Positions 33,952 through 41,193 of a stretch of 41,193 nucleotides of DNA are shown piece after piece; position 1 is the first letter of the stretch, and each line of letters begins with the position of its first letter. The stretch is from Candidatus Caenarcanales bacterium. Lineage in GTDB: Bacteria > Cyanobacteriota > Vampirovibrionia > Caenarcaniphilales > Caenarcanaceae. Both the position numbers and the translations under genes were made by a program. Location of the stretch: assembly GCA_030065015.1 (NCBI GenBank), contig JASJDU010000018.1:1-41193 (forward strand), read 5' to 3'. The notes beneath the pieces are model-generated. The model was not told the DNA's origin, did not search any database, and saw only the letters and a program-made list of their open reading frames with translations.

Positions 33952-34137
33952 ATGCAAGAAGAGTATTTTTTTCAATGTCCGTATTGTTGGCAAAATGTTT
34001 CAATTTTGGTCGATTTATCGATTGAAGAGCAAAATTATATAGAAGATTGCGAAGTTTGCTGTAACCCTATTTCTTTTGATATTTTGGTCTCGAATGGACA
34101 AGTTGAAAGCTTAACACCCAGTTCGATTGAACAGTAG
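33952..34137 (+). CDS. CPXCG motif-containing cysteine-rich protein
   Basis: A 61-residue protein with CPYC at 9-12 and CEVCC at 33-37, the zinc-ribbon-like arrangement of the small CPXCG family. The usual second motif CxVCC is intact. It is presumably cytosolic and binds zinc. Function unknown. Confidence 0.8.
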   Translation: MQEEYFFQCPYCWQNVSILVDLSIEEQNYIEDCEVCCNPISFDILVSNGQVESLTPSSIEQ

Positions 34138-34186
34138 GGGCAAGTATGTACTAATATAATTACAATTAAAAGCTAGTAAATATACT

Positions 34187-34627
34187 TTGTTGGCAATTGT
34201 AATTTTAGTAATGATTAGATTGAATCTTTCAAAGACTACTCAAAAACCAGTCAAGACGCTGGTGTGTGGATGGTGTCGTGATTCAAAAAAAATAGATAAT
34301 GGTTTTGTTCATTCTAATGCTAGTGGCAAGACTTTCCAAGTGAATGTTTTTAACTCTTCAGGAATAAAAACTCAAAATTATCCAAATAGAGAAGAATTTT
34401 GGTGTCGTTTTTTTGAGAATGCCGAAATAAAGCAATCAGGATTTAAAAATATTCACAGGATAGAGAATTCTCAAATTCAATTAACTTTTAACTTGAATGA
34501 AGCTTTGGAAATACAGAATATAAATGTTCACTTGAAGAATGAAAGTGCTTTTTCCTTGATCGAAGAAACAATGAGCTGGAGTCAAAAAATACTGAGATTT
34601 TTTCATACGGGAAGAATTGCTTGCTAA
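34187..34627 (+). CDS. Hypothetical protein with N-terminal hydrophobic segment
   Basis: A 146-residue protein. It starts with a hydrophobic stretch (LAIVILVMIRLNL) that may be a membrane anchor or signal peptide. LVCGWCRD at about 25-32 gives a CxxC pair. The rest is a basic, mixed sequence with no family I know. The start is uncertain: TTG at 34187 keeps the hydrophobic stretch, ATG at 34211 removes it. Confidence 0.6.
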   Translation: MLAIVILVMIRLNLSKTTQKPVKTLVCGWCRDSKKIDNGFVHSNASGKTFQVNVFNSSGIKTQNYPNREEFWCRFFENAEIKQSGFKNIHRIENSQIQLTFNLNEALEIQNINVHLKNESAFSLIEETMSWSQKILRFFHTGRIAC

Positions 34628-34681
34628 AAAAATTAAAGGTTCTTAAACCGGTGAAAATGGTTCAATTTTCTGAATTTAAAT

Positions 34682-35353
34682 CTAGGGAGCCGCTAGAGTG
34701 AGGGTCAGACTGCCGGTGTAATTTCCAGGTGGCATGCTGGGACTTAAAGTGGATTGATCGAAGGAGCCTTGAACGCTAAAACCAGCTCTTCCAGTAACTG
34801 TACTTACTGGAAAATTTGTGGTTGTATTTAAAGGGAAAACCGTGGGACTCGTAACTGAATCTATGATTATTGCTGAAGATAAATCTATATTGATTGTATT
34901 TGTACCATTACTAAGTTGAATGGTATCAGTATCCACAGAGCTGGAAGAAGACAAAAGCACATTTATACCTCCGGCATTTGTGAAGGCAACTGAGTGAATT
35001 TCAAAATATAAACTATTGATGGCGCTAGTACCGATTTCAGTGGGATTTATTTCAATATCAAAAGTTGAATGTGGAGGAGATGGAAATTCACCGTCCAACA
35101 GAGGATTATTTGTATTACTGCCATTGTCATCAAAGACTGAAATTGCAATTACTCTAGGAACGGCGTAGGTCAATAAAACATTTCCAGAAACAGAATTTGG
35201 ATCTTGTGCAAAACCAGAATTAATTGCATTAGGGTTATCCACAACCGCACCAGAATAAGTAACTTCCCCCAGTGATAGAGCTTCAGTTGCCGATCCTAAG
35301 CTCAATGCCGTAATCAGTATTATCATTAACAGAGTTTTGAATAATTTTTGCAT
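34682..35353 (-). CDS. Pilin-like secreted subunit 3
   Basis: A 223-residue protein with a signal peptide (about 1-26, cleavage near EALS). The mature protein begins LGEVTYSG, has a central VIAISVFDDNGS strand, and ends PPGNYTGSLTLTLAAP. These three blocks are shared with the two genes upstream. The beta-rich, Ser/Thr/Asn-rich composition and the final G[DN]YTG strand resemble DUF4402/spore-coat-U-like fibre subunits of chaperone-usher systems. No cysteine in the mature part. Last gene of the three-subunit unit, 7 nt after subunit 2. Confidence 0.7.
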   Translation of the reverse strand: MQKLFKTLLMIILITALSLGSATEALSLGEVTYSGAVVDNPNAINSGFAQDPNSVSGNVLLTYAVPRVIAISVFDDNGSNTNNPLLDGEFPSPPHSTFDIEINPTEIGTSAINSLYFEIHSVAFTNAGGINVLLSSSSSVDTDTIQLSNGTNTINIDLSSAIIIDSVTSPTVFPLNTTTNFPVSTVTGRAGFSVQGSFDQSTLSPSMPPGNYTGSLTLTLAAP

Positions 35354-35360
35354 TAATGAA

Positions 35361-36017
35361 TCATGGTGCTGTAATAGTTATGGTCATAATTCCTGTGTAA
35401 TCGCCCGGATCATCACTTTGTGTGTGTGATGATTCGCGTATATCTCCAACAAGGCTAATTAAAGCTACTCCATTACCATCAAATGATGGACTCAGCGTAT
35501 TATTGAACCTGAAGTTACTTCCACCAATTGATCCATTGAATCGGCAATTGACTCTGTCTGGACCATTGAACAATCTAATAGTTCTGTTATTACCACCGGG
35601 TGTGCTTTTGGTTACTGTAACTTCAACGTTTCCGGAAACATTAGCAAAAATAGCTCCGTTTACTATTAAATCTGATGTTGGTGTGTTGCTAAGGAAAACG
35701 TTCTGTGGATTGGCGTTTACGCTGAAAATTGATGCAACGGGACTAACTCCTGCAAAGTTAACGCTATCAGAAGGACTACCAGCTTCATCAAAAATAGCTA
35801 TTGCTACTGTATCTTGAATAACTGCATTTAGAGTAATAGTTGAAGAAGAAACTGGTATTCCGCTTGTAACTCCAGATGTTGCGGAACCAGAGTTCCCTGC
35901 ACCAGGCTGACTGGCATTTCCTCCTCCGTAAGTAACGTCTCCCCAAGTTGTCAAATTAACCGAGGAGACGAGTAGAAAGCCGAGAAGGAATTGAGCGCTT
36001 TTTAAGCTCATTTCCAT
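35361..36017 (-). CDS. Pilin-like secreted subunit 2
   Basis: A 218-residue homologue. The signal peptide ends near residue 24 and the mature chain starts WGDVTYGGG. TVAIAIFDEAGS matches the central strand of the other two, and DPGDYTGIMTITITAP the C-terminus. It contains one Cys (in NCRFNG). It is expected to be exported and assembled at the surface by the adjacent usher-like protein. The ATG at 36017 has a second ATG two codons later; the signal peptide fits either. Confidence 0.7.
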   Translation of the reverse strand: MEMSLKSAQFLLGFLLVSSVNLTTWGDVTYGGGNASQPGAGNSGSATSGVTSGIPVSSSTITLNAVIQDTVAIAIFDEAGSPSDSVNFAGVSPVASIFSVNANPQNVFLSNTPTSDLIVNGAIFANVSGNVEVTVTKSTPGGNNRTIRLFNGPDRVNCRFNGSIGGSNFRFNNTLSPSFDGNGVALISLVGDIRESSHTQSDDPGDYTGIMTITITAP

Positions 36018-36036
36018 GATGGTTCCAATTCCTTTT

Positions 36037-36720
36037 CTAAGGTGCTGTTAGAGCAATAGTTACTATTGCTGTGTAGTCGCCAGGTGGATCGGCAACATCC
36101 AATGTGGATTCATCAACATCTCCAGCAAGATCAATTAAACCTCTTCCACCAGCGTTTAAAGTTGGTGTAACAGAAGTACCTAAAGATGCAAATGCTTGAC
36201 CTCCAACGGTTCCGGATAATCCTACTTGAACTTCATCGGTACCATTTCTTAGATTCAAAGTACTACCGGTACTTCCATTGTTAGCAGTAATACCAACTGT
36301 CATTGCACCAGCACCACTCCCTGTATTTGAAAATACAACACCATGAATATCAAAGTTTGTTCTGGTTACGTCTGAACCTACTCCGATGTCATTGGCATCA
36401 GCGGTTAAGTTGAAAACGGACGCAACTGGTGTTTCTGCGGATAACAGTGGATTGGTTGTTGGACTCGCAGATTCATCAAAGATTGATAGTGCGACTACTT
36501 TTAAAATTGTGTATTTTAAAGTAATTGCAGCACTAGCAGTTGCAGAACCTAGTACTGAAAACCCTGTACCGTGTCCGGAATTAGTTGCTGTTGGTGTAGA
36601 GGTTATAGTACCTGTATAAGTAACCTCTCCTAATGAAAAAACTTGTGTTGGCACCATTGCTGAAGCAAAGAAAGCAATACTCATTGCTGCCTTCAAAGCA
36701 TTAGCCTTTAACTTAAACAT
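36037..36720 (-). CDS. Pilin-like secreted subunit 1
   Basis: A 227-residue homologue, first gene of the unit. The signal peptide runs to about residue 28 (cleavage near VFS), the mature chain begins LGEVTYTG, the central strand is VVALSIFDESAS and the C-terminus PPGDYTAIVTIALTAP. The chain is nearly free of charge clusters and cysteines, as expected of a structural fibre subunit. A purine-rich Shine-Dalgarno (AGGGAGAGGG) precedes the ATG, suggesting high expression. Donor-strand-type assembly is inference. Confidence 0.72.
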   Translation of the reverse strand: MFKLKANALKAAMSIAFFASAMVPTQVFSLGEVTYTGTITSTPTATNSGHGTGFSVLGSATASAAITLKYTILKVVALSIFDESASPTTNPLLSAETPVASVFNLTADANDIGVGSDVTRTNFDIHGVVFSNTGSGAGAMTVGITANNGSTGSTLNLRNGTDEVQVGLSGTVGGQAFASLGTSVTPTLNAGGRGLIDLAGDVDESTLDVADPPGDYTAIVTIALTAP

Positions 36721-36764
36721 GTATTTCCCTCTCCCTAAAATAAAACTTTTATACGGCTCCCCAT

Positions 36765-36781
36765 CTAAGCTTTGAGCTTAG
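36765..36781. promoter_or_regulatory. 7-bp hairpin in the pilin/usher intergenic region
   Basis: CTAAGCT and AGCTTAG flank a 3-nt loop (TTG), a tight perfect stem. On the minus strand it lies in the presumed leader of the pilin-like unit, 44 nt before its first ATG. Confidence 0.45.
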
Positions 36782-36790
36782 TATATTCAA

Positions 36791-36852
36791 ACTTTCCACC
36801 TAGTCCAGGTTAGCTAACCACACTAGAGGAAGATCTCTTAAAAGTGGAAAGT
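36791..36852. promoter_or_regulatory. Nested inverted repeat between pilin-like genes and usher
   Basis: ACTTTCCAC (36791-36799) pairs with GTGGAAAGT (36844-36852). Inside lie CTAGT (36800-36804) with ACTAG (36822-36826) and the perfect palindrome GGTTAGCTAACC (36808-36819). Only a 17-nt bulge breaks the symmetry. It sits between the divergent pilin-like unit and the usher gene (34 nt before its start), so it is probably a shared regulatory site, a structured leader, or a recombination site. Which one cannot be decided. Confidence 0.6.
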
Positions 36853-36886
36853 AAATATTGTAAGAAATCGGGATCACTACTGAATA

Positions 36887-39856
36887 TTGAACATTTTCTA
36901 CACATTACTATGTGAGAAAAAACTTTTGTCTGTGCTTGTTATTAGCCTGCTTATCGTCAAAACACATTGCTATTCGCAAATTAAAACAAATAGTAATGAT
37001 TACGCTGACCAAGCAATAATAGTTCAGCTCAATTTAATGAATAAGCTCGGTTTTGATAGTGAAATCCTTGAGTTTGATAACCAAATATATCTTCCAGTAA
37101 GACAGTTAGCAGAATTAACAGATGTAGAAATTGAATACGATAGAAGAAACAGGACAATTAAATTTAAAGAAGTATTGAGTGCCAATGAAGTTGAAATAAG
37201 TGCAATAGAAAAACAAATAAAAGTAGCTGGCAGTATATTAGAACCGAGTACAAATCCGGTTTATTGGATACAGAATAGTTTTTTCTTAAAAGAAGAAATA
37301 CTTATTAGCAAGGATTTAATTGAAAACTTGTTGGATTTGAAAATAAATTATGATGCTAATGAGTTGATTTTCTCGGTTTTTACAAACCGAAATCTGAAAA
37401 TTCTCAGGCCCAAGCTCCGTTTTTCTGATGATTTGGATGAGGAAATAGTAAATCCACTTGAGCCTCCAAAATTTAACCTCAAAACAATTCAATCTTCGTA
37501 TTCCGCAAGAGGACAAGCTGTTCAGTCAACCTCACCTTCACAATCCAATAACCGTTCTTTCTTGATAAATAACTTGGATGTTGACTTGGTTGCCGAGGTC
37601 GGAAACGGAACATATAGGGCAGGTCCAAACTTTTTCTTTATAGAAGATAAATTCGGTTTATCAGGTATTAGGCAAAGTTGGAGAAAGAATCTCAAAAAAA
37701 ATCTCGGCCTCATTCTTGGTGATAATAATGTACAGATGAGTCGTTTGAATTTCTCTGGGGCCGATATTCTGGGTGCCCAAATTGGTACACCACTAACCAT
37801 TGGCTCGTCTCTATCCGATACTTTATTGTTTGAAGGAAGCTGTGAAACGAATTCGGAAATACTGCTTTTGCTTAATGAACAAAGAATTGCACGAGTTGTT
37901 TGTCGAGCGGATAGTTATAGTTTTCCCAATATTCCAAGGCTAATTAACCCAAATAACATATACAAAGTTGTTCAAAGAAATACAGATGGTACAGAGGTTG
38001 TTCTTAGAGAGGAAAGACTGAGTTTTTATGCGGACTTAATTCCTGAGGGAGAAAAAAGATGGCAAACATTTTTAGGACGCCCTTCCTTAACCGTATTTAG
38101 GCAACCTTCTGTGGATGGGAGAGTAACTGAGCCACAAATTCCCAACAAAGTTATTGGAGGGAGCCAAATTAGGTATGGTTTAACACCCAGAATAACGATA
38201 GAGGGAGATGTTTCGGGAGATTATTTATTAAGTAGGCCCGATTTTTTTAACCCAAATGACTTTAATAATGATTTCTTAATTTTAGATCCAAGACTGATGA
38301 GTGGACAAACAGCATCAGTTGGTATTTCCACTAGGCCTAGAGATAGTTTTGGTATTCATTGGAATGCGGCAATTAGTAACGCATCTTCACCTTATTTTGG
38401 AGAATTCTTAAGAGAGGGAGCCGGCTACGCATCATTTGTGGATTTCGATTGGAGAGGAAAAAACTTTTCAAATCGTGGGAGTCTATATTACTTTAGTCCA
38501 GAATTTTATTCTTCGGGAGGAACGGTTGGAAATAGAATGGGAGGAAATTTATCATTCGCAGGGACAATCAAAAAGCATTCCTTAACAGCAAATTTTCAAA
38601 GAGATGTAAATAACCTAGATGGAAAATCCTTTGAAGGAAGACAAAATTTAGACAGATTTACTGTGAACCATAATTATAGAGTTAGTAGTAGGGCTTCTAT
38701 GCAGAATACTCTGAATTACAGTAAAACAAAATCCAACTTGTTTGATAGTAGAGTGACTACCGGAAGAAGCTTTTTAAGATATGCATTGAATTCAAGGATG
38801 GATGCTACTTTCAGTAGTGGTTTTGTGAATCAAGAGCTGAAAACACCCAGTTTAAGCCGGAATTTTCTTGGGGATGTGACGATTGGGGGAACTTATTTCT
38901 TGAATAGGAAAAAAACTAACCAACTCAATTTTGGAGGAAGTATTTTTAGTGACGATACAAAAAACTATTTTCTTCAAGGTCGCTTTGGCTACAAACAGTT
39001 TGTTTACCAACCAGCTATTTCTCTCTTTCAAGGTAGGAATAATGCAAATGGTTTTAGCCTAACAAACGGTTTATTCTGGCAAAGCAAAGATGGGTTGAGA
39101 ATAGGGGTTGAACATACTTTTTCTAATATTGAAAATACTTTTGGAACAGAGCTCGGTGATAGAGGAAAAACTGAAACTACCAGTCATGATGTTTCAGTAA
39201 CGTTGTTCAATACAATTGGTTTCTTTGATGGAAAACCTCATATCTTGCCAAGTCCTTTAATTGGTGGATATCTTAGAGGAAAAGTCTTTTTAGATTTAAA
39301 TAATGACGGAACACAACAATCTGAAGAACCAGGGATACCCAATGCCAAAATTGTTTTAAGAGATAAACCGCTTGAGACTGACGCTCAGGGTAACTTTAGT
39401 TTAATAAATATCCCGGAAGGTAAATATGAAGCCTATATTGACACCTTGAGTCTTCCGTTCACTTTGACTCCCGCCAATCAATTTTTTCGCTTTAAAGTTG
39501 AGAGTGGAAAAATAACAGAGCTGAATTTTACCGTCTCTTTAAATGCTGGAAGTGTAAGTGGAACACTCACTCTTAGAGATTTGAAAGGCAATGTTGTTGA
39601 ATCGAATAACATTGTTGTTGTTGCAATTGATAGTGAAGGAAACGAAGCCGCATATACTTATACTTCTCGAAATGGAAGTTATATCCTTTCAGAGTTACCA
39701 CCGGGTGAGTTCACAATAAAAATAGATGAAGCAGAAATAGTTTCCAGAAACATAGACGTAAAAAGCTCACTTAAAAAAGTCACAATACCTTTGAATATGG
39801 ATGATGTTATTGAAATAGAAGATATCAATTTGGATGCTCTTCAAACGTCTTTCTAG
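36887..39856 (+). CDS. Usher-like outer-membrane protein with C-terminal SdrD/Ig-like domains
   Basis: A 989-residue protein. Signal peptide about 15-33. Residues 66-95 (LPVRQLAELTDVEIEYDRRN) resemble a copper-amine-oxidase-N-like or stalk domain. Residues about 210-780 are a beta-barrel-like region of alternating aromatic strands. A plug-like segment (about 310-375) with Cys pair EGSCETNSE and VVCRADSYSF, then NIPRLINPNNIYKVVQ, fits the FimD/PapC plug. About 790-860 is an SdrD-B-like domain (GKVFLDLNNDGTQQSEEPG) and 885-955 a carboxypeptidase-regulatory-like domain (SRNGSYILSELPPG). The start is TTG, with a stop directly 3 nt upstream in frame. The usher role is supported by the three subunit genes upstream. 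Confidence 0.7.
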   Translation: MNIFYTLLCEKKLLSVLVISLLIVKTHCYSQIKTNSNDYADQAIIVQLNLMNKLGFDSEILEFDNQIYLPVRQLAELTDVEIEYDRRNRTIKFKEVLSANEVEISAIEKQIKVAGSILEPSTNPVYWIQNSFFLKEEILISKDLIENLLDLKINYDANELIFSVFTNRNLKILRPKLRFSDDLDEEIVNPLEPPKFNLKTIQSSYSARGQAVQSTSPSQSNNRSFLINNLDVDLVAEVGNGTYRAGPNFFFIEDKFGLSGIRQSWRKNLKKNLGLILGDNNVQMSRLNFSGADILGAQIGTPLTIGSSLSDTLLFEGSCETNSEILLLLNEQRIARVVCRADSYSFPNIPRLINPNNIYKVVQRNTDGTEVVLREERLSFYADLIPEGEKRWQTFLGRPSLTVFRQPSVDGRVTEPQIPNKVIGGSQIRYGLTPRITIEGDVSGDYLLSRPDFFNPNDFNNDFLILDPRLMSGQTASVGISTRPRDSFGIHWNAAISNASSPYFGEFLREGAGYASFVDFDWRGKNFSNRGSLYYFSPEFYSSGGTVGNRMGGNLSFAGTIKKHSLTANFQRDVNNLDGKSFEGRQNLDRFTVNHNYRVSSRASMQNTLNYSKTKSNLFDSRVTTGRSFLRYALNSRMDATFSSGFVNQELKTPSLSRNFLGDVTIGGTYFLNRKKTNQLNFGGSIFSDDTKNYFLQGRFGYKQFVYQPAISLFQGRNNANGFSLTNGLFWQSKDGLRIGVEHTFSNIENTFGTELGDRGKTETTSHDVSVTLFNTIGFFDGKPHILPSPLIGGYLRGKVFLDLNNDGTQQSEEPGIPNAKIVLRDKPLETDAQGNFSLINIPEGKYEAYIDTLSLPFTLTPANQFFRFKVESGKITELNFTVSLNAGSVSGTLTLRDLKGNVVESNNIVVVAIDSEGNEAAYTYTSRNGSYILSELPPGEFTIKIDEAEIVSRNIDVKSSLKKVTIPLNMDDVIEIEDINLDALQTSF

Positions 39857-41088
39857 CGGACTGTAAAATCATAAACACTAATTTCTGTATTGTCTTTTTT
39901 ATAAATTAAGGCGTAGTCACCAAATTCCAAAATTAGTTTATTTTTTTTCGGACTTTGAAGTTGCATTAGACCGGGTTTTATTTCCTTGAGAGCAAATTTC
40001 ACAAAGCTCCCCTCTATATAAGTACTGGTTTTATTTGGTGACTTATTTATTTTATGAAGTGTAAGTTGATAGCGTTTTGGAGAGCGAAATAGATTTTGAT
40101 ATATGAATATCTGTGACTTTCGCAAATTAATTTTTTTGCTTGGTGCGTTCTTTATTTGAATTAGTTGCTTATTACTTTTAGTTTTATCAATTGATTCCAC
40201 CTCCGAAGTTTCTAATTTTTTTAAAGGAAAACCTCTTCTTGAAATATAAACACCGGACTGCCTTTTCTCAAGAAACTTATAATCTACGTATGCGCTTTGA
40301 AAAAGATCTTTGGATGGGTTCTCAAATATTGTTTTTACTAGGTGAGAGTCAATATTACGGGAAATGATCTGTGTTTTTTGATTATTTGTGTCATTAGTTT
40401 TCACCTGGAATGCGAAAACCCCCTTAATATTCTTTGATAGAGGAAGAAGGTAATAAAGGTCTTTAGAGCTTTTGCTATCCAAATCAAATTGATAAAAACT
40501 TTCAGCGGAAACTGATGAATCTACCTTGCGAATAAACTGACTATTAGTTTTTTCTCTAAAATATGAATCTGCCTTACCGATGATTGTGCTGGTTGTTGCT
40601 TTTTGCAAAATACTCCAAAGAATAAGCCCTGGTGAAAAGATTGCACCTATAGCAGTTGAACCAATAAAACTTACAGCTCCAACAATTGCTACTTTTTTTC
40701 TTTTTTCTTTTTGTTCGTATTCAAGTTGCTTGAATTTAGCTTCTGCTTCTTGAGTGGTGACTTGGTTGAAGATTATTCCTTCGAGTTTATAGTCTTTATC
40801 GCTTTTGTTTTTAAAATGAATTTTGTAAAGTTTAAAATTGTCTTCAAGTATCTTATTTGTTGTGTTTATTTGACTTTGACTTACTTCTAAATCTTTAGAT
40901 TTATAAATATTTTTCTTTTCAAAAGAATAAACTGCCGCTGAATTGAGTAGAACAACGGCAGCAAAAATATTAAAAAACAGTTTTGAAGAAAAACTTAGTT
41001 TTATACTCACCTTATTAAGATTACAAATAATTTTGCGTATATATTCATTGAGGATACGATGTTTCGCAACATCAAAAGTTAAATGCAA
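39853..41088 (-). CDS. Envelope-associated protein of unknown family
   Basis: A 411-residue basic protein. A signal-peptide-like stretch (SSKLFFNIFAAVVLLNSAA) covers about 34-52; a second hydrophobic stretch (VAIVGAVSFIGSTAIGAIFS) lies near 135-155. The rest is Lys/Ser-rich beta-like sequence. The N-terminus is long for a signal peptide; GTG at 41010 (residue 27) would fix that. It converges with the usher gene and overlaps it by 4 nt: both stops are TAG in one CTAG. It lacks an Ig-chaperone pattern. A role in the fibre system is only suggested by position. Confidence 0.6.
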   Translation of the reverse strand: MHLTFDVAKHRILNEYIRKIICNLNKVSIKLSFSSKLFFNIFAAVVLLNSAAVYSFEKKNIYKSKDLEVSQSQINTTNKILEDNFKLYKIHFKNKSDKDYKLEGIIFNQVTTQEAEAKFKQLEYEQKEKRKKVAIVGAVSFIGSTAIGAIFSPGLILWSILQKATTSTIIGKADSYFREKTNSQFIRKVDSSVSAESFYQFDLDSKSSKDLYYLLPLSKNIKGVFAFQVKTNDTNNQKTQIISRNIDSHLVKTIFENPSKDLFQSAYVDYKFLEKRQSGVYISRRGFPLKKLETSEVESIDKTKSNKQLIQIKNAPSKKINLRKSQIFIYQNLFRSPKRYQLTLHKINKSPNKTSTYIEGSFVKFALKEIKPGLMQLQSPKKNKLILEFGDYALIYKKDNTEISVYDFTVR

Positions 41089-41135
41089 CCGTTAGTAGAA
41101 AAATGAAAAAGAGTTAAGGAGAAGAGGGTGCTCAA

Positions 41136-41193
41136 ATTGGTTTATTTGAAGTGTTAAAAAACAAAAGCCAAAATGAGCTTCAAACACTTTACG
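41136..41193 (+). CDS. Possible start of a gene cut by the window edge
   Basis: From 41118 the frame after a TAA stays open to the edge and reads GLFEVLKNKSQNELQTLY. Possible starts are ATT at 41136 or GTG at 41151. AAGGAG lies at 41116-41121, better placed for a 9-codon frame beginning GTG at 41128. Too short to judge. Confidence 0.2.
   Translation, partial: MGLFEVLKNKSQNELQTLY

Noticed and set aside
34628-34681. Terminator after the pilin-like unit
   Set aside because: A weak AACC/GGTT stem precedes TTTTTTT on the minus strand, but it is only 4-6 bp with a wobble pair and is separated from the T-run.
39853-41088. Periplasmic pilus chaperone for the usher locus
   Set aside because: Too long, has a second hydrophobic stretch and lacks the two-Ig-domain pattern of PapD-like chaperones.
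1-41193. tRNA, rRNA genes, CRISPR arrays or insertion sequences
   Set aside because: No T-loop/acceptor pattern, no regularly spaced repeats and no transposase or terminal inverted repeats were found by reading both strands.

Overview
This is an AT-rich bacterial chromosome segment with short intergenic gaps and almost no mobile DNA. The sequence points to a Gram-negative-type, non-photosynthetic relative of the cyanobacteria (Melainabacteria/Vampirovibrionia-like). EF-Tu has the 411-residue form close to the cyanobacterial one, a DUF2103 protein typical of cyanobacteria sits beside ftsEX, and there are an HlyD adaptor, an outer-membrane usher-like protein, a phytoene/squalene-synthase-like enzyme and a di-heme Sdh. 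No photosynthesis gene is visible. The lineage call is inference. At least six genes appear to start with TTG and two with GTG, so start sites need care here.

Layout. 1-2.8 kb: three tandem secreted trypsin-fold protease paralogues with a shared promoter element, then a small lipoprotein. 2.9-8.2 kb: a stand-alone PxpA/LamB-YcsF protein, a PilZ c-di-GMP receptor, an HlyD-type adaptor, a DJ-1/PfpI protein and an SDR dehydrogenase. 8.4-13.9 kb: a housekeeping block on the minus strand, tuf | rpsJ-rplC-rplD-rplW | ftsE-ftsX-DUF2103; the S10 cluster stops after rplW and ftsEX takes the place of rplB. 14-23.5 kb: lineage-specific genes, including a 4-TM holin-like protein, a possible metallopeptidase, a CDP-alcohol phosphatidyltransferase, a ROK sugar kinase, a large divergent DHH-type phosphoesterase with no conventional start for its full frame, a phytoene synthase-like enzyme and a histidine phosphatase. 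23.5-31.7 kb: succinate dehydrogenase split into sdhC and sdhA-(acidic small protein)-sdhB by an opposite-strand zeta-toxin-like P-loop kinase, then aldehyde dehydrogenase, ruvA and two small secreted proteins. 31.9-34.6 kb: a lipase-maturation-factor-like membrane protein, an SMR exporter and small proteins.

34.7-41.1 kb holds the most unusual locus. Three homologous secreted pilin-like subunits, each ending in a PG[DN]YT...AP strand, are transcribed away from a 989-residue usher-like outer-membrane protein that carries two C-terminal Ig-like/SdrD-type domains. A nested inverted repeat lies in the shared divergent promoter region. No periplasmic chaperone is recognisable. A 411-residue envelope protein of unknown family faces the usher, and the two genes share their stop codons in CTAG. 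This looks like a chaperone-usher-related fibre system in a lineage where such systems are not well described.
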